NCBI RefSeq assembly: GCF_001672915.1 | Contig: NZ_LZKR01000050.1 | Coordinates: forward strand, 1-38,124 | Reading direction: 5' to 3' | Source: Mycobacterium sp. 1245805.9 | GTDB lineage: Bacteria > Actinomycetota > Actinomycetes > Mycobacteriales > Mycobacteriaceae | Length of the DNA stretch: 38,124 nt | In this document: piece after piece, positions 27,305 to 34,481 of the stretch | Layout: the number at the start of each line of letters is the position of its first letter | Position numbering within the stretch: position 1 is the stretch's first letter | Made by a program: the position numbers and the translations under genes | The notes under the pieces: model-generated | Database searches by the model: none | The model's input: only the letters and a program-made list of their open reading frames with translations | Told to the model about the DNA's origin: nothing

Positions 27305-27871
27305 TTATCGCTGCGCGCGTAAACCGTCGACGACGACGTCGGTCACGCGCTCGGCCAACGCGGAGTTATAGGCCTCCATCGCCTGGCATCCCACCAGGAT
27401 CGTCTTCACTTCGCGCACGTCGAGATCCTTTCGTGCGGTCCCCGCTTCCTGTGCGGCGCGCAGCAGCTCGCCGAGCACGGCGTAGAACGCGTCCTCGACG
27501 TCGGGCACGGCGCTCTCGATGTCGATGCCGAACCCGGCCAAAGCATCGGCCAGGCCTCGGTCCGTCGCGCCCCACTGCAACACCATGGAGCGCAGGAAGG
27601 TGAAGAGCGCTTCGCCGGGCCCCTCGGATTTCAGCAGCGCGTATCCATCGTCGACGAGATGGCGCATGCGGTCCTCGATGACGGCCCGGAACAGCGCCTC
27701 CTTGGTCGGGAAGTGCCGGTAGACGGTGCCCGCGCCGACGCCGGCGCGCCGGGCGATCTCGTCGATCGGCACCGAGAGGCCCTCGGCCGCGAAGGTGTCG
27801 TAGGCGACCTCCAGCACGCGCGCCCGGTTGCGCGCCGCGTCGGCGCGCAGCGGCCGGTCGGGTTGCGCCAT
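27305..27871 (-). CDS. TetR family transcriptional regulator
   Basis: The 188-residue TetR regulator has the helix-turn-helix IDEIARRAGVGAGTVYRHF at about residues 38-56 and a C-terminal ligand-binding domain. The ATG at 27871 has GAGGTGA close upstream and is preferred over an in-frame start 57 bases earlier. It is divergent from the SDR gene, and the gap holds a perfect 10-bp inverted repeat around the SDR promoter. This suggests it represses the SDR and perhaps itself. It is not found between groEL2 and Rv0439c in M. tuberculosis. The inducer is unknown. Confidence 0.88.
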   Translation of the reverse strand: MAQPDRPLRADAARNRARVLEVAYDTFAAEGLSVPIDEIARRAGVGAGTVYRHFPTKEALFRAVIEDRMRHLVDDGYALLKSEGPGEALFTFLRSMVLQWGATDRGLADALAGFGIDIESAVPDVEDAFYAVLGELLRAAQEAGTARKDLDVREVKTILVGCQAMEAYNSALAERVTDVVVDGLRAQR

Positions 27872-27889
27872 AAGTTCACCTCGACTCGG

Positions 27890-27920
27890 TTGACAAAACG
27901 GGGCGTGCGTTCCGTATAGT
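27890..27920 (+). promoter_or_regulatory. Promoter of the SDR gene
   Basis: A perfect -35 TTGACA (27890-27895) and -10 TATAGT (27915-27920) are separated by 19 bases. The left arm of the inverted repeat starts right after the -35. Confidence 0.6.
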
Positions 27921-27948
27921 GGGGACAACCGGAGCGCTCGCCCCGTTT
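27896..27948. promoter_or_regulatory. 10-bp inverted repeat bracketing the SDR promoter
   Basis: AAACGGGGCG (27896-27905) and CGCCCCGTTT (27939-27948) are perfect complements 33 bases apart, one arm between -35 and -10 and the other in the leader. This fits an operator for the adjacent TetR protein, possibly as two half-sites. Confidence 0.55.
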
Positions 27949-27973
27949 ACCTTACTAGTTTAGGAGCTTCCCC

Positions 27974-28888
27974 ATGGCCAAGTGGACCGCCGCGGACATT
28001 CCCGACCAGGCCGGCCGGGTCGCCGTCATCACCGGCGCCAACACCGGGCTGGGCTACGAGACCGCCCTCGCGCTCGCCGACCACGGCGCCCACGTGGTGC
28101 TCGCGGTGCGCAACCTCGACAAGGGCAAAGACGCCGCGGCCCGCATCACCGCGAAGAGCCCGCACGCCGACGTGGCGCTGCAGGAGCTGGACCTGACGTC
28201 GCTGGAGTCCGTCCGCGCCGCGGCCGAGCAACTGCGCTCCGCGCACGACCGCATCGACCTGCTGATCAACAACGCGGGCGTCATGTACACGCCGAAGGAA
28301 ACCACCGCGGACGGCTTCGAGATGCAGTTCGGCACCAACCACCTCGGCCACTTTGCGCTCACCGGACTGCTGCTGGACCGGCTGCTGCCCGTCGCCGGCT
28401 CCCGGGTCGTGACCGTCAGCAGCATGGGCCATCGCATCCTCGCCGACATCCACTTCGACGACCTGCAGTGGGAGCGCCGCTACAACCGCGTGGCGGCGTA
28501 CGGACAGGCCAAGCTGGCCAACCTGCTGTTCACCTACGAGCTGCAGCGCCGGCTCGCCCCGCACGGCACGACGATCGCCGCCGCCGCCCACCCCGGCGGG
28601 TCGAACACCGAGCTGGGCCGCTACACGCCCACGGCGTTCCGGCCGCTCGTCAACATGTTCTTCAACGTGATTGCGCAGGACGCGGCCATGGGCGCGCTCC
28701 CGACGCTGCGCGCCGCGACCGACCCCGGCGTGCTCGGCGGCCAGTACTACGGCCCCGACGGCTTCGGCGAGACGCGCGGCTACCCGAAAATCGTTGGCTC
28801 CAGCCGGAAGTCGCACGACGCCGAGTTGCAGCGGCGGCTGTGGGCGGTCTCCGAGGAGCTCACCGGGGTGGTCTATCCGTTCGACTGA
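27974..28888 (+). CDS. Short-chain dehydrogenase/reductase, Rv0439c-like
   Basis: The 304-residue SDR has the NAD(P) motif TGANTGLG near residue 19, NNAGV near 95, and the catalytic Ser in VSSMGHR. The active-site YGQAK (Tyr-x-x-x-Lys) is near residue 175. It resembles the retinol-dehydrogenase/WW-domain-oxidoreductase group that reduces or oxidises alcohols and ketones. An AGGAG lies close before the ATG. A TetR gene is divergent, and the promoter region carries an inverted repeat, so expression is probably inducible. The natural substrate is unknown. Length and place fit Rv0439c. Confidence 0.9.
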   Translation: MAKWTAADIPDQAGRVAVITGANTGLGYETALALADHGAHVVLAVRNLDKGKDAAARITAKSPHADVALQELDLTSLESVRAAAEQLRSAHDRIDLLINNAGVMYTPKETTADGFEMQFGTNHLGHFALTGLLLDRLLPVAGSRVVTVSSMGHRILADIHFDDLQWERRYNRVAAYGQAKLANLLFTYELQRRLAPHGTTIAAAAHPGGSNTELGRYTPTAFRPLVNMFFNVIAQDAAMGALPTLRAATDPGVLGGQYYGPDGFGETRGYPKIVGSSRKSHDAELQRRLWAVSEELTGVVYPFD

Positions 28889-28906
28889 GGGGGTAACACT
28901 GGAGGC

Positions 28907-29413
28907 ATGTCCCTTGTCGTGCCCCCGTACCCGCCGCCGCGTTACACCAAGCACGAGCCGGAGATCAGCGCGTGGCTGCGGCGCGCTCCTGAAAATGGAG
29001 GGGCGCCGCCCGACTACGAGACGTTCGGGACCAAGTACCACTACCTGGCCAACCAGCAGGCCACCGACGGCGACTACGGCCTGTACCGGGTCGACATCGC
29101 CCCGGCCGGCGGAGGGCCCCCGGCGCACTATCACCGCGCGATGTCCGAGGCGTTCTTCGTCCTGTCCGGGACGATGAAGCTCTTCGACGGCAACGAGTGG
29201 CTCGACGGCCACCAGGGCGACTTCCTCTACGTCCCGCCCGGCGGCGTGCACGGTTTCCGCAACGAGGCCGACGCGCCGGCGTCGGTCCTGATGTTGTTCG
29301 CGCCCGGCGCGCCGCGCGAGGCCTACTTCGAGGGCTTCGCGGCGCTGGCCGACATGACCGACGACGAACGCCGGGAGTGGTTCATCCGCCACGACAACTA
29401 CTGGATGCAATGA
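28907..29413 (+). CDS. Cupin domain protein
   Basis: The 168-residue protein has one cupin barrel. The first motif reads AHYHRAMSEAFFVLSG, with His, His and Glu as metal ligands, and the second GDFLYVPPGGVHGF carries the last His. The metal site is thus complete (three His and one Glu). It starts 18 bases after the SDR gene with GGAGG upstream and is probably cotranscribed with it. Such proteins are dioxygenases, isomerases or binding proteins; the exact activity cannot be assigned. It is missing at this place in M. tuberculosis. Confidence 0.85.
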   Translation: MSLVVPPYPPPRYTKHEPEISAWLRRAPENGGAPPDYETFGTKYHYLANQQATDGDYGLYRVDIAPAGGGPPAHYHRAMSEAFFVLSGTMKLFDGNEWLDGHQGDFLYVPPGGVHGFRNEADAPASVLMLFAPGAPREAYFEGFAALADMTDDERREWFIRHDNYWMQ

Positions 29414-29478
29414 CCCCAACGGGTTAATGCTGGGCGAACATTCGGTGCCGAGCGGGGATGCGCGGCCCGGGCGCGACG

Positions 29479-29484
29479 TAGGGT
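29479..29484 (+). promoter_or_regulatory. -10 box of a probable leaderless promoter
   Basis: TAGGGT lies six bases before the GTG at 29491, matching the spacing seen before many genes in this window and supporting that start. Confidence 0.4.
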
Positions 29485-29490
29485 TTGGCC

Positions 29491-29799
29491 GTGCAGGCCA
29501 AGAAGCCGCAGTCGAAGCGGGAAGCGGCGTGGGCGCGGACCAAAGTCGAGATGGCGCGCAGCGCCCCGATCAGGGTCGCCGAGCGGGTCAAGCGGGTGAG
29601 GCAGGGCAGCCGGCCGCCGGCGCCAACCGCCTTGGCGCAAGCCGGAATTGGGGCGCCGGCCCGCCACCGGGGCGAGCGAGGCGTCCGGATTCACCGCCAC
29701 CGGGCCGAACCGGCCGCTAACCAGCGAATCGGTAATCGCCGTCGACCAGCGCGCGGGTCCGCTCGAAGAACGTCCGGCCGCTGTAGGGCAGTTGGGTGA
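29491..29799 (+). CDS. Small basic ORF of unknown function, possibly degraded at its 3' end
   Basis: A 102-residue frame begins VQAKKPQSKREAAWARTKVE and is rich in Lys and Arg. Codon third positions are strongly G/C for about the first 45 codons. After that the reading becomes Arg/Pro/His-rich and codon use weakens, and the last 83 bases overlap the converging monooxygenase gene. A leaderless -10 lies six bases upstream. It could be a real short basic protein or a remnant that lost its original 3' end by frameshift. No family is recognised. Confidence 0.35.
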   Translation: MQAKKPQSKREAAWARTKVEMARSAPIRVAERVKRVRQGSRPPAPTALAQAGIGAPARHRGERGVRIHRHRAEPAANQRIGNRRRPARGSARRTSGRCRAVG

Positions 29800-31159
29800 C
29801 GACCTTGCCGCTGGGGTGCCGGAAGTAGTTGGTGCAGGCGAGCCAGACCTTGCCGACCATGGCGGCCTGGATCTCGTCGTTGTAGCGTCGCTGCGCCGCG
29901 GGCGTGACCTCGATCGTGCGCGCGCCGCGGTCGCCCATCACGTCGAGGATGTGCCGGACGAACGTCGTCTGGGCCTCGTGGATGTACAGGATCGAGTTGA
30001 CGCCGTTGGTGTTCGGGCCGTAGAGGGTGAAGAAGTTCGGATACCCGGCGATCAGCGTGCCGAGGTAGGCCTCGGCGCCCCCGCTCCACTCGTCGCGCAG
30101 GTGGCGACCGCCCGACCCGTACACGTCGATGCTCGCCAGGTAGTCGGCGGCCTGGAACCCGGTGCCGTAGATGACGGTGTCGACGCGGTGCTCGACGCCG
30201 TCGACGGTGCGCACCCCGCGCTCGGTCAGCTCGGCGATGGCGGTCGTCTCCAGGCTCACGTTGGGCAGGGCGAACGTCGGGTACCAATCGCGCGACATCA
30301 GCGGCCGCTTGCAGCCGACGGGGTAGTCGGGCGTCAGCTTCGCGCGCAGCTCAGGGTCGGCGACCTTGCGCGCCAGATAGCTGCGGGCCAGCTCGGTCGC
30401 CTCGCGCGTCTGCGCGGCGTCGACGTCGAAGTCGGATGACTCGTAGGCGTCGAAGGCCTCGTCGCGCAGCTTTTGCGCCGTCTCGGGATGGCGCTCGAAC
30501 TCGGCGTGCTGCTCGGGCGTGAACGGGAAGTCGAAGCGCGGCGCGATCCAGATCGGGGTCCGCTGAAACACGGTGAGGTGCGCGGTTTCTCGCGCGATCG
30601 CCGGCACGTACTGGATGGCGCTGGCGCCCGTTCCGATGGACGCGACCCGCTCCCCGGCCGTCGGCTTGCTGTGATCCCAACGCGCCGAATGGAATTGGCG
30701 CCCGCGGAACCTCCCCGCGCCGGGGATGTCGGGGATGTTGGGCACGTCGAGCATCCCGACAGCGCTCACCACGACGTCGAAGTGGTGCTCGGCGCCGTCG
30801 CCGGTGCCGAGTGTCCACCGCCGCTCCCGATCCGACCAGCGCACCGTGGTGATCTCGGTGTGGGGGCGCAGATGCGGCGCCAGCCCGTGGTCGGCGGCGA
30901 CCTTCTCCAGGTAGGCCAGGATCTCGGGCTGGTTGGCGTAGGTCTTGCTCCACCGCGGGTTGGGCGCGAACGAATAGGAGTACAGGTGCGAGGGCACGTC
31001 GCAGGCCGCGCCCGGAAACGTGTTGTGCCGCCAGGTCCCGCCGAACCCGTCGGCCCGGTCGAAGATGGTGAAGTCGTAGCCGCCCTCGGCGAGCTGGATG
31101 CCCATCGCGATGCCGCCGGCACCCGCGCCGATGATCCCGACGCGCGGCTTCAGCCCCAT
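29717..31159 (-). CDS. Flavin-containing monooxygenase, Baeyer-Villiger type
   Basis: The 480-residue flavoenzyme has an N-terminal FAD Rossmann motif (GIIGAGAGGIAMGIQL, residues about 8-23) and the Baeyer-Villiger fingerprint FRGRQFHSARWD near residue 153, just before the NADPH motif SIGTGASAIQ. A GTGFQAADYL segment is near residue 350. Members oxidise ketones to esters or hetero-atoms using NADPH and oxygen. The enzyme is cytosolic. The start overlaps the stop of the upstream VOC gene by ten bases, so the two form an operon. Mycobacteria have several such enzymes, and EthA is a distant relative. The substrate is unknown. Confidence 0.88.
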   Translation of the reverse strand: MGLKPRVGIIGAGAGGIAMGIQLAEGGYDFTIFDRADGFGGTWRHNTFPGAACDVPSHLYSYSFAPNPRWSKTYANQPEILAYLEKVAADHGLAPHLRPHTEITTVRWSDRERRWTLGTGDGAEHHFDVVVSAVGMLDVPNIPDIPGAGRFRGRQFHSARWDHSKPTAGERVASIGTGASAIQYVPAIARETAHLTVFQRTPIWIAPRFDFPFTPEQHAEFERHPETAQKLRDEAFDAYESSDFDVDAAQTREATELARSYLARKVADPELRAKLTPDYPVGCKRPLMSRDWYPTFALPNVSLETTAIAELTERGVRTVDGVEHRVDTVIYGTGFQAADYLASIDVYGSGGRHLRDEWSGGAEAYLGTLIAGYPNFFTLYGPNTNGVNSILYIHEAQTTFVRHILDVMGDRGARTIEVTPAAQRRYNDEIQAAMVGKVWLACTNYFRHPSGKVVTQLPYSGRTFFERTRALVDGDYRFAG

Positions 31160-31623
31160 TGCGCGAAGTACGGTCGCTCGGGGCGGGTCTTTTCCACCAG
31201 GATGAACACCACGCCCCAGGGGTCGACGAACCAGGTGGTGCGTACCCTCGCGACGTCGGCGACCCCGCCGACCAGGAAGCGCACGCCCTTGCCCTCCAGT
31301 TCGGCGCGGGTGGCGTCGAGGTCCTCGCAGATCAGCCCGACGTGCGACAGGCCGTGATCGGTCAGGGCCCGTTCGGCATCCGCGCCGTCGACGTTGAGGT
31401 ATTCGATGACCTCGAGCACCCGGTCGCCGTCGCCGGGAAACCCGACGATGGCCGCCTTCATGCTCGGGTCGCCGACCAGCTCGCCCATGTCCTCGCGAAT
31501 GGCATTACCGCTCATGACGTACGGCGGTGAGAGCACACGCAGGCCCAATACGTCGCGGTAGTAGGCCACCGCGGCCTCGCAGTCGGGCACGCACACCCCG
31601 GTGTGGGCCAACCCGGTAATCAC
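31150..31623 (-). CDS. VOC (glyoxalase family) protein
   Basis: The 157-residue product has two VOC half-domains: VITGLAHTGVCVPDCEAAVA with an early His, then GLSHVGLICEDLDATRAELE and the C-terminal FVDPWGVVFILVEK with a Glu ligand. The fold is that of methylmalonyl-CoA epimerase, glyoxalase I and extradiol dioxygenases; which applies here is unclear. The GTG at 31623 is chosen because TAAGGT lies seven bases upstream and the protein then starts at the domain edge. It is first in an operon with the monooxygenase, so both may act on the same compound. Confidence 0.85.
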   Translation of the reverse strand: MITGLAHTGVCVPDCEAAVAYYRDVLGLRVLSPPYVMSGNAIREDMGELVGDPSMKAAIVGFPGDGDRVLEVIEYLNVDGADAERALTDHGLSHVGLICEDLDATRAELEGKGVRFLVGGVADVARVRTTWFVDPWGVVFILVEKTRPERPYFAQWG

Positions 31624-31630
31624 GTTCTGA

Positions 31631-31636
31631 ACCTTA
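31631..31636 (-). promoter_or_regulatory. -10 box of a probable leaderless promoter
   Basis: On the minus strand TAAGGT lies seven bases before the GTG at 31623, and no ribosome binding site is seen. Confidence 0.45.
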
Positions 31637-31664
31637 CGTCCGCGAGCCGTCTTTTTGGGCCTTG

Positions 31665-31670
31665 GATAAT
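31665..31670 (+). promoter_or_regulatory. -10 box of moeA2, probably leaderless
   Basis: GATAAT differs from TATAAT by one base and lies six bases before the GTG at 31677. This supports that start over the ATG at 31662... in-frame candidate sites upstream. Confidence 0.5.
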
Positions 31671-31676
31671 GGCCGT

Positions 31677-32888
31677 GTGCGGTCAGTCGAAGAGCATCAG
31701 CGAGTCGTGGCGGAGATGATCCGCGCCCGCCCGGCCGGCGCCGTGGCGCTGGCCGACGCCCAGGGGCTGGTGCTGGCCGACGACGTGGTCGCGTCGCTGG
31801 CGCTGCCGGTCTTCGACAACTCCGCGATGGACGGATACGCGGTGCGCGCCGAGGACGTCGCGGGCGCAACGCCCGAACACCCGGTGGTGTTGGAAGTCGC
31901 CGAGGACATCCCGGCCGGGCGCGTCGACGAGCTGACGCTGCAACCGAATACCGCGCACCGCATCATGACGGGCGCGCCGATGCCGGCCGGGGCGACGGCC
32001 GTGGTGCCGGTCGAGGACACCGACGGCGGGGTCGAGGCGGTGACGATCCGGGCGCCGCGCCCGGCCGGCGCGCACATCCGGCGGGCCGGCGAGGACGTCG
32101 CGCCCGGCACCACCGTGCTGCGCCGGGGCCAGGTGGTCACGCCGGCGATCCTCGGGCTGGCGTCGGCGCTGGGCATGGCGGAGCTGAAAGTGATTCCGCG
32201 CCAACGTGTCCTGGTGATGTCGACCGGCTCGGAGCTGGTGGCGCCGGGGGCGCCGCTGCGGCCGGGGCAAATCTACGAGTCCAATTCGATCATGCTGGCC
32301 GGGGCGGTGCGCGACGCCGGCGCCGAGGTGATCGCCGTCGCGACCGCCGAAGACGATGTCGCACAGTTCAGTTCGATCCTCGATCGCTACGCGGACGGCT
32401 GCGACCTGATCATCACCAGCGGCGGCGTCAGCGCGGGCGCCTACGAGGTGGTCAAGGACGCGTTCGGGCGGGACGGCGACCAGGGGGTGGAGTTCGTCAA
32501 GGTGGCGATGCAGCCGGGCATGCCGCAGGGCATCGGCCGGGTGGCCGGCGCGACGATCGTCACCCTGCCGGGCAATCCGGTCAGCGCGCTGGTGTCCTTC
32601 GAGGTGTTCATCCGGCCCGCGCTGCGCCGGGCCATGGGCCTGCCCGACCCCGAGCGGCCGCACCGGCCCGCGGTCCTCGCCGAATCGCTGACCTCGCCGC
32701 GGGGCAAGCGCCAGTTCCGACGCGCGATCTTCGACCGCGAAGCGGCGACCGTCACCAGCTACGGGCCGCCGGCCTCCCACCATTTGCGGTGGCTGGCGTC
32801 GGCGAACGCGCTGCTGGACATCCCGGAGGACGTCGTCGAGGTGTCCGCGGGAACCGAGCTGCAAGTCTGGGACCTGACGAGTCCGTAA
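31677..32888 (+). CDS. moeA2: Molybdopterin molybdenumtransferase MoeA2
   Basis: The 403-residue MoeA protein contains the N-terminal [16 protein letters not shown] motif, the [20 protein letters not shown] segment, and the MoCF domain with [10 protein letters not shown] and [14 protein letters not shown]. The later [13 protein letters not shown] completes the set. MoeA inserts molybdate into molybdopterin to make the active cofactor, in the cytosol. The GTG start gives [14 protein letters not shown], as in the M. tuberculosis protein Rv0438c (405 residues, recalled). It lies just before psd, and the psd -10 box begins with its stop codon. It may be cotranscribed with the phospholipid genes, though no functional link is obvious. 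Confidence 0.93.
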   Translation: MRSVEEHQRVVAEMIRARPAGAVALADAQGLVLADDVVASLALPVFDNSAMDGYAVRAEDVAGATPEHPVVLEVAEDIPAGRVDELTLQPNTAHRIMTGAPMPAGATAVVPVEDTDGGVEAVTIRAPRPAGAHIRRAGEDVAPGTTVLRRGQVVTPAILGLASALGMAELKVIPRQRVLVMSTGSELVAPGAPLRPGQIYESNSIMLAGAVRDAGAEVIAVATAEDDVAQFSSILDRYADGCDLIITSGGVSAGAYEVVKDAFGRDGDQGVEFVKVAMQPGMPQGIGRVAGATIVTLPGNPVSALVSFEVFIRPALRRAMGLPDPERPHRPAVLAESLTSPRGKRQFRRAIFDREAATVTSYGPPASHHLRWLASANALLDIPEDVVEVSAGTELQVWDLTSP

Positions 32889-32891
32889 GAT
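32886..32891 (+). promoter_or_regulatory. -10 box of psd, beginning with the moeA2 stop codon
   Basis: TAAGAT lies seven bases before the GTG at 32899; the first three bases are the TAA of moeA2. It supports the GTG start and a separate leaderless transcript for psd. Confidence 0.4.
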
Positions 32892-32898
32892 GGCCGCC

Positions 32899-33621
32899 GT
32901 GGCAAGACGCCCGAACACCGTCGGCCCGACCGCCGAGGACCCGGCGTTCAGCCCCCAGCACGCCCTCGAGTTGGTGCGATCCGCGATTCCGCCGATTCAC
33001 CCGGCCGGGCGGCCGTTCATCGCCGCCGGCCTGGGCGCGGCCCTCCTCGGGCGCAACCACCGCTGGCTGCGCCGCGCGGGCCTGCTGGCCGCCGGTGCCT
33101 GCGCCGGATTCTTCCGCCATCCCCCGCGGGTGCCGCCCTCCCGGCCCGGCGCCGTCGTCGCCCCCGCCGACGGCGAGATCTGCGTGATCGACGCGGCGGC
33201 CCCGCCGGCCGAGCTCGGCATGGGCGAGGCGCCGTTGCCGCGGGTCAGCATCTTCCTGTCGCTGCTGGACGCCCACGTGCAGCGGGCCCCGGTGAGCGGC
33301 GAGGTGATCGACGTGCAGCACCGGCCGGGTCGCTTCGGGTCGGCCGACCTGCCCGCGGCGAGCACCCAGAACGAGCGCACCAGCCTGCGCATCCGCACCG
33401 ACACCGGCGCCGACGTGGTGGCGGTGCAGGTCGCCGGGCTGCTCGCGCGCCGCATCGTCTGCGACGCCCGCGCCGGGGACAAGCTGTCGATCGGCGACAC
33501 CTACGGCCTGATCCGGTTCGGCTCCCGGCTGGACACCTACCTCCCGCCCGGGACGGAACCGCTGGTGAAGGTGGGCCAGCGCGCGGTTGCCGGCGAGACC
33601 GTCCTGGCCGAGCTGGCATGA
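32899..33621 (+). CDS. psd: Phosphatidylserine decarboxylase
   Basis: The 240-residue short-type decarboxylase turns phosphatidylserine into phosphatidylethanolamine at the membrane. Two hydrophobic segments near residues 40-70 fit membrane attachment. The self-cleavage site Gly208-Ser209 ([11 protein letters not shown]) should give a small alpha chain with a pyruvoyl group. [11 protein letters not shown] and [17 protein letters not shown] segments ([14 protein letters not shown] here) are typical. The GTG at 32899 yields VARRP, as in Rv0437c; an ATG at 32890 adds three residues and cannot be excluded. The stop overlaps pssA by four bases, so synthesis and decarboxylation of the lipid are coupled. 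Confidence 0.93.
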   Translation: MARRPNTVGPTAEDPAFSPQHALELVRSAIPPIHPAGRPFIAAGLGAALLGRNHRWLRRAGLLAAGACAGFFRHPPRVPPSRPGAVVAPADGEICVIDAAAPPAELGMGEAPLPRVSIFLSLLDAHVQRAPVSGEVIDVQHRPGRFGSADLPAASTQNERTSLRIRTDTGADVVAVQVAGLLARRIVCDARAGDKLSIGDTYGLIRFGSRLDTYLPPGTEPLVKVGQRAVAGETVLAELA

Positions 33622-34481
33622 CCGACAAGCGCCGGGACAGGCGAACCGCAAGCCTGCAACTGTTGCCCAGCGCGATGACGGTGCTGTCCATCTGCGCGGG
33701 CATGACGTCGATCAAGTTCGCCCTCGACGGCAAGCCGATTCCCGCGATGGCGCTGATCGCCGCGGCGGCGATCCTGGACGCGCTGGACGGACGGGTGGCC
33801 CGCATCCTGGGCGCCCAGTCGCGGCTCGGCGCCGAGATCGACTCCCTGGCCGACGCGGTGAACTTCGGGGTCACACCCGCCCTGGTGGTCTACGTCATGC
33901 TGCTGTCGAAGTGGCCGGTCGGCTGGGCGGTGGTGCTGCTGTACGCGGTGTGCGTCGTGCTACGACTGGCCCGGTACAACGCGCAGCAGGACGACGAAAC
34001 CCAGCACGCCTACCAGCATGAATTCTTCGTCGGGATGCCCGCGCCGGCGGGCGCGGTCTCCATGATCGGCACGATCGCCCTGAAGTTGCAGTTCGGCGAG
34101 GGCTGGTGGACGTCGGTGTGGTTCCTCGCGATCTGGATCACCGGGACGTCGATGCTGATGGTCAGCGCGATCCCGATGAAGAAGCTGCACACCGTGGCGA
34201 TTCCGCCGAACTGGGCGGTTCCCCTGCTGGCGGTGCTCGCGGCCGTCGCGGCGGCCGCGGTACTGGAGCCCTACATCCTGATCTGGGTGATCATCGTCGC
34301 CTACCTGTGCCACGTCCCGTTCGCGGTGCGCACCAAGCGCTGGTTGGCCAAACACCCCGAGGTGTGGGACGACAAGCCCAAGGAACGGCGCGCCGTGCGG
34401 CGCGCGAACCGCCGGGCGCAGCCGAGCCGCCGGTCGACGACGCGGCTGGGGCTGCGGAAGCCGAGCGGGCGCCTGCGATGA
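33618..34481 (+). CDS. pssA: CDP-diacylglycerol-serine O-phosphatidyltransferase
   Basis: The 287-residue multi-span membrane enzyme joins serine to CDP-diacylglycerol to make phosphatidylserine. The CDP-alcohol phosphotransferase signature is complete: DG-x2-AR-x8-G-x3-D-x3-D within residues about 56-80 (DGRVAR, then GAEIDSLAD). About seven hydrophobic helices follow. The C-terminal 50 residues are very basic and probably cytosolic. It supplies the substrate of psd just upstream, with which it overlaps by ATGA, and its stop overlaps the ATPase start the same way. Place and sequence match Rv0436c. Confidence 0.94.
   Translation: MTDKRRDRRTASLQLLPSAMTVLSICAGMTSIKFALDGKPIPAMALIAAAAILDALDGRVARILGAQSRLGAEIDSLADAVNFGVTPALVVYVMLLSKWPVGWAVVLLYAVCVVLRLARYNAQQDDETQHAYQHEFFVGMPAPAGAVSMIGTIALKLQFGEGWWTSVWFLAIWITGTSMLMVSAIPMKKLHTVAIPPNWAVPLLAVLAAVAAAAVLEPYILIWVIIVAYLCHVPFAVRTKRWLAKHPEVWDDKPKERRAVRRANRRAQPSRRSTTRLGLRKPSGRLR

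Noticed and set aside
34106..34477. Upstream extension of the AAA ATPase frame into pssA
   Set aside because: It overlaps conserved membrane helices of pssA, and the ATG at 34478 gives the family length with an ATGA overlap.
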